From positions 49,920-113,919 of the forward strand of contig CAZCBH010000008.1 of the NCBI GenBank assembly GCA_964496875.1: DNA of 64,000 bases, given 5' to 3'. Positions 61,420-64,000 of the stretch are shown in pieces (position 1 is the first letter of the stretch; each line of letters opens with the position of its first letter). Position numbers and translations under genes: made by a program. The notes below the pieces were generated by a model. It was given only the letters and a program-made list of their open reading frames with translations, was not told the DNA's origin and did no database searches. The stretch is from RI-106 sp964496875. Its GTDB lineage: Bacteria > Cyanobacteriota > Vampirovibrionia > Obscuribacterales > Obscuribacteraceae.

Positions 61420-62739
61420 CTAACCCGGCATACCCTTCTCTCTGCTATTAGTCAGTCCTCTTATAATCAACTTTATCCAGGCACCATTTACTTTACCTCT
61501 GCTCGATGCTTGGCGTGCATACTCCAATGCTCTCTGGTAGTGTTTCTCGGCCAGGGTAAACTGGTGCCGTCTTTCGTAAGACATTGCAAGATAAGAATGA
61601 ATTCCTGCATTCCAGGCGCTCAAATCAGCCTGAGCCGATTCAGGCTGACTATCAAAAATCCGACAGGCAATCTCACCATAAAATATTGCCTGTCCGTCCT
61701 TGCCCTGATCAAATAGAACATTATTGAGCCGAACCAGATACTTCCCTAATCTTTCCTGTCCTGGTGATGCCTTTCTAGCCTTGTCTAAACTCTCTAGAAG
61801 AACACGTTCGGCGTCATTGGGCTTAACAGCCATACGCAGATCTCGGGATGTCTCATAAGCCTTATCAGGAAACTCAACCGAGTGATCAGGGTTTCCACTC
61901 AAAAAAGTGTCGACATAATCTCTATTCAGAATCGCGGCACTCTCAAGAGGAGGAAAAGACTTTGAATCATCCAAACGCTGACATCTACCGAAGATATCAA
62001 TAGCCTTCTCCAGTTTCTGATTGACTTCGTCATAAGTCCCACGTTTACAATTCAACAAAGCTAAACTGACAAGATTAGCCGCAACAACAGGATCGTTTTC
62101 ACCGAAAGATTTTCGGTTTATCGCAAGAGCCTTGCTCAAAGCTCCATCGGCCCTGACCAGATCGCCAGATAAACCATAGATCAAAGCAAGATAACTGAAA
62201 TCCACTGCGACTGAAGAATCCTCATCTCCCAGAGCCTTCTCGTCTAAAGCAATTGCTTCAAGAACAGTTTTCTCGGCATCCTTGTAATGCTTCTGTTTGA
62301 TCTGAGCCAATGCAATATTGCGCAAGTCGGCACCGATAACAGGATGAACATGACCTAAGGCTGCTCTGTCTGCTCTCAATACCGTTTTGAAAACACTTTC
62401 AGCCAAATCAAATCGCCCCTGTTTCATATAGACTTGTGCCAACATACTATTTACAGTAGAGATTCTACTGTCTCCTTGGTTAAATCTGACATTCTCATCA
62501 AGAATCTGCTTCAACAGTTTCACCAGTTCTTCTAATTCCGTCTCGCTGGAAGCTCGTTGAAACTTTTCCCAGCAACGATTCCAATCAGCGCTATCGTCAA
62601 TCACCGATTGATTTACTCCATGAAACTTCTCAGCGGAACCTAGGCTGTTAAAGACAAGAAATTGAATCGCCAACACTGCGCTGGCAAGTATTACCAAAGC
62701 AATCAGAACTTTCCTGTTTCTAAAATTCGTAGACTTCAT
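61420..62739 (-). CDS. Membrane-anchored TPR protein
   Basis: A 439-residue protein with an N-terminal signal anchor (~9-32, KVLIALVILASAVLAIQFLVF). About nine TPR units of the kinesin-light-chain type follow (for example DLRNIALAQIKQKHYKDAEK, VAVDFSYLALIYGLSGDLVRA). It is one of several unrelated-in-sequence TPR genes in this window and could hold protein complexes at the membrane. The ATG at 62739 follows no strong ribosome-binding site. Confidence 0.83.
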   Translation of the reverse strand: MKSTNFRNRKVLIALVILASAVLAIQFLVFNSLGSAEKFHGVNQSVIDDSADWNRCWEKFQRASSETELEELVKLLKQILDENVRFNQGDSRISTVNSMLAQVYMKQGRFDLAESVFKTVLRADRAALGHVHPVIGADLRNIALAQIKQKHYKDAEKTVLEAIALDEKALGDEDSSVAVDFSYLALIYGLSGDLVRADGALSKALAINRKSFGENDPVVAANLVSLALLNCKRGTYDEVNQKLEKAIDIFGRCQRLDDSKSFPPLESAAILNRDYVDTFLSGNPDHSVEFPDKAYETSRDLRMAVKPNDAERVLLESLDKARKASPGQERLGKYLVRLNNVLFDQGKDGQAIFYGEIACRIFDSQPESAQADLSAWNAGIHSYLAMSYERRHQFTLAEKHYQRALEYARQASSRGKVNGAWIKLIIRGLTNSREKGMPG

Positions 62740-63128
62740 CGATCCTCACACTAACTCAAAGGCAATCCGATTCATAAAGGTCCTGTAGACCACCTACTCT
62801 AAAAAGTTTTCTTTGCTCATCGAGAAAAGCAATCTATAACCTGGCTTACCGGCTTCCTTCTACAACAACTAAAACTTCACTTCTTAGCTCGTCGAAATGG
62901 TAAGGATATAGTCCATCAACTTCAAGGTCAATCGGTTACAAAGCAAATACCGCTATTCATCCCGCAACCGATTACAATTCGGTGCCCCCTGACACCAGGT
63001 CAACTGACATGATAGGATTTCCGGCAGGTTATGTTGAGACGTCGAATTTTTAAAAGCAAAGTTGCTAGATCCCTAAAGCATTCGCCTAGAATCCAAAATA
63101 AGGCGACGACAAATAGGTCAATCTCCCG
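62740..63128. other. Intergenic region, divergent promoters expected
   Basis: 389 nt between the divergent TPR and acyltransferase genes. I see no gene, tRNA, clear hairpin or repeat. Promoters for both genes should lie here but no strong box stands out. Confidence 0.6.
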
Positions 63129-63923
63129 ATGAACAGAATAATCTCACTCTGCTATGCCCTGTACTTTTTTCTCACGGCAGCCGTACTATATCTAGTATCG
63201 CTTATAATACTACCGCTAAGTTTGCCGTTCGATGAGAGAAGAGAATTTCTGCATAGACTAGCAAGTATCTGGGGATTTCACTTCATACAGCTAAATCCCT
63301 GGTGGAATTGCAATATCAGCTTGTGCGACGGCCTCGATAGAAAACAAAACTACGTGATCGTCGCCAATCATCAATCCATGGCTGATATCTTTGTTCTATC
63401 CGGAATACCTGTCGCATTTAAATGGGTCTCAAAAAAATCCCTTTTCAAAATACCTTTTTTTGGATGGCTCATGTATGTCAATGAATACATACCAATCGAA
63501 CGCGGAGATAGAAACAGCATCAAATTGCTCATGAACAATTGCAGAAAATGGTTATTGAGAGGAGCATCAATCGCAATGTTTGCGGAGGGCACCAGATCAC
63601 CGGATGGCGAAATAAAAGAATTCAAGAATGGTCCATTTCGTCTGGCCGCTGATTGCAATGTTCCGGTTCTCCCCATAGTAATTGAAGGAACCAGAGACAT
63701 CATCCGCAAACACGGGCGTGCCTTCAACTTCAATGCCAACATTTCTGTAAGAGTATTAGAACCTGTCCATCCGAAAGACTTCAATAATGATGCCTCCAGG
63801 ATGAGACTTCACGTGCAACAGAAAATGACGCTAGCCCTCGAGAAGATAAGAGCAAAAAATCAAGCGCCCATCGACATGCAAATGCAAACAGTTAAACTCT
63901 CGCAAGGGACCGGGCAGTATTAA
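63129..63923 (+). CDS. plsC: 1-acyl-sn-glycerol-3-phosphate acyltransferase
   Basis: A 264-residue lysophosphatidate acyltransferase that makes phosphatidate in phospholipid synthesis. It has an N-terminal membrane segment (~8-32), the catalytic NHQSMADIF (HX4D), the PlsC motif FAEGTRSPDGEI and the VLPIVIEGTRD region. Length and motifs are normal. Compared with the copy at 46144 it has a membrane anchor and fits the classic PlsC more closely; the other may serve a different substrate. Confidence 0.93.
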   Translation: MNRIISLCYALYFFLTAAVLYLVSLIILPLSLPFDERREFLHRLASIWGFHFIQLNPWWNCNISLCDGLDRKQNYVIVANHQSMADIFVLSGIPVAFKWVSKKSLFKIPFFGWLMYVNEYIPIERGDRNSIKLLMNNCRKWLLRGASIAMFAEGTRSPDGEIKEFKNGPFRLAADCNVPVLPIVIEGTRDIIRKHGRAFNFNANISVRVLEPVHPKDFNNDASRMRLHVQQKMTLALEKIRAKNQAPIDMQMQTVKLSQGTGQY

Positions 63924-63950
63924 AACTAAAGCCGCTCCGGAAACGACTAG

Positions 63951-64000
63951 CAGGCTGTTGAAAAATCCATTTTCGCAGGGATCCCCTCTCCTCTGTAGAT
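63951..64000. mobile_element. Possible insertion-sequence end at window edge
   Basis: The stretch from about 63951 contains AGGCTGTTGAAAAA, which resembles the ends of several transposon families. The window stops before any transposase, so this is only a hint. Confidence 0.2.

Overview
The window is about 64 kb of bacterial chromosome with moderate GC, tightly packed genes on both strands and no tRNA, rRNA, CRISPR array or complete mobile element that I can see. The gene mix points to a deep-branching bacterium with a complex cell envelope. It includes many kinesin-light-chain-type TPR proteins, eukaryote-like Ser/Thr kinases carrying leucine-rich repeats, a DUF4388 protein, an HTTM membrane protein, a Tad-pilus-like TadG protein and a periplasmic catalase-peroxidase. 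My best guess is the non-photosynthetic cyanobacterial sister group (Vampirovibrionia/Melainabacteria, Obscuribacter-like). That is an inference from gene style and no marker gene here proves it.

Layout, left to right. 0-2.6 kb: a two-component pair (OmpR-type regulator, then a PAS histidine kinase cut by the window edge) and a Pro/Gly/Lys repeat protein. 2.8-8.2 kb: an unknown soluble protein, a three-gene membrane operon ending in an HTTM protein, then on the other strand a TadG-like protein and a collagen-like lipoprotein. 8.4-12.1 kb: a translationally coupled operon of a predicted pseudokinase, a small membrane protein and an active-looking LRR kinase. 12.2-14.6 kb: exported KatG with a PerR/Fur-type palindrome upstream. 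14.8-27.3 kb: a secreted unknown protein, then a long minus-strand run. In transcription order that run holds a GT-C glycosyltransferase, a GT2 glycosyltransferase, a TPR protein, an unknown protein, an ABC-2 exporter, a proline-rich MshEN-like protein and an SDR-type protein.

27.4-35.4 kb: quinone oxidoreductase, ProC, LRR lipoprotein, HmgA, then a second proline-rich paralogue directly followed by a REC-HPt-REC-REC-GGDEF regulator. 35.4-41.8 kb: two exported TPR-type proteins, a DUF2207 membrane protein, a sodium:solute symporter and a TPR lipoprotein. 41.8-46.8 kb: a FecR-like / GT-C / FecR-like trio and a PlsC-like acyltransferase. 47-53 kb: Fcy1-type cytosine deaminase, a small Lys-rich protein, a PII-like protein, a secreted protein, a TPR protein, a BaiN/HI0933-type flavoprotein and an aminotransferase. 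53.4-58.4 kb: a third paralogue of the proline-rich family (here with DUF4388 and a dead GGDEF), an orphan adenine methyltransferase and a signal peptidase I-TPR fusion. 58.6-64 kb: an unknown basic-tailed protein, a small membrane protein, two TPR proteins and a second PlsC.

The most promising system is the three-member family that shares an N-terminal domain of about 80 residues I do not recognise. One member carries a near-consensus MshEN (cyclic-di-GMP-binding) motif. A second sits 12 nt upstream of a diguanylate cyclase with intact GGEEF and I-site. The third carries DUF4388 plus a degenerate GGDEF. Together they look like an undescribed c-di-GMP-linked signalling module, possibly tied to surface structures.
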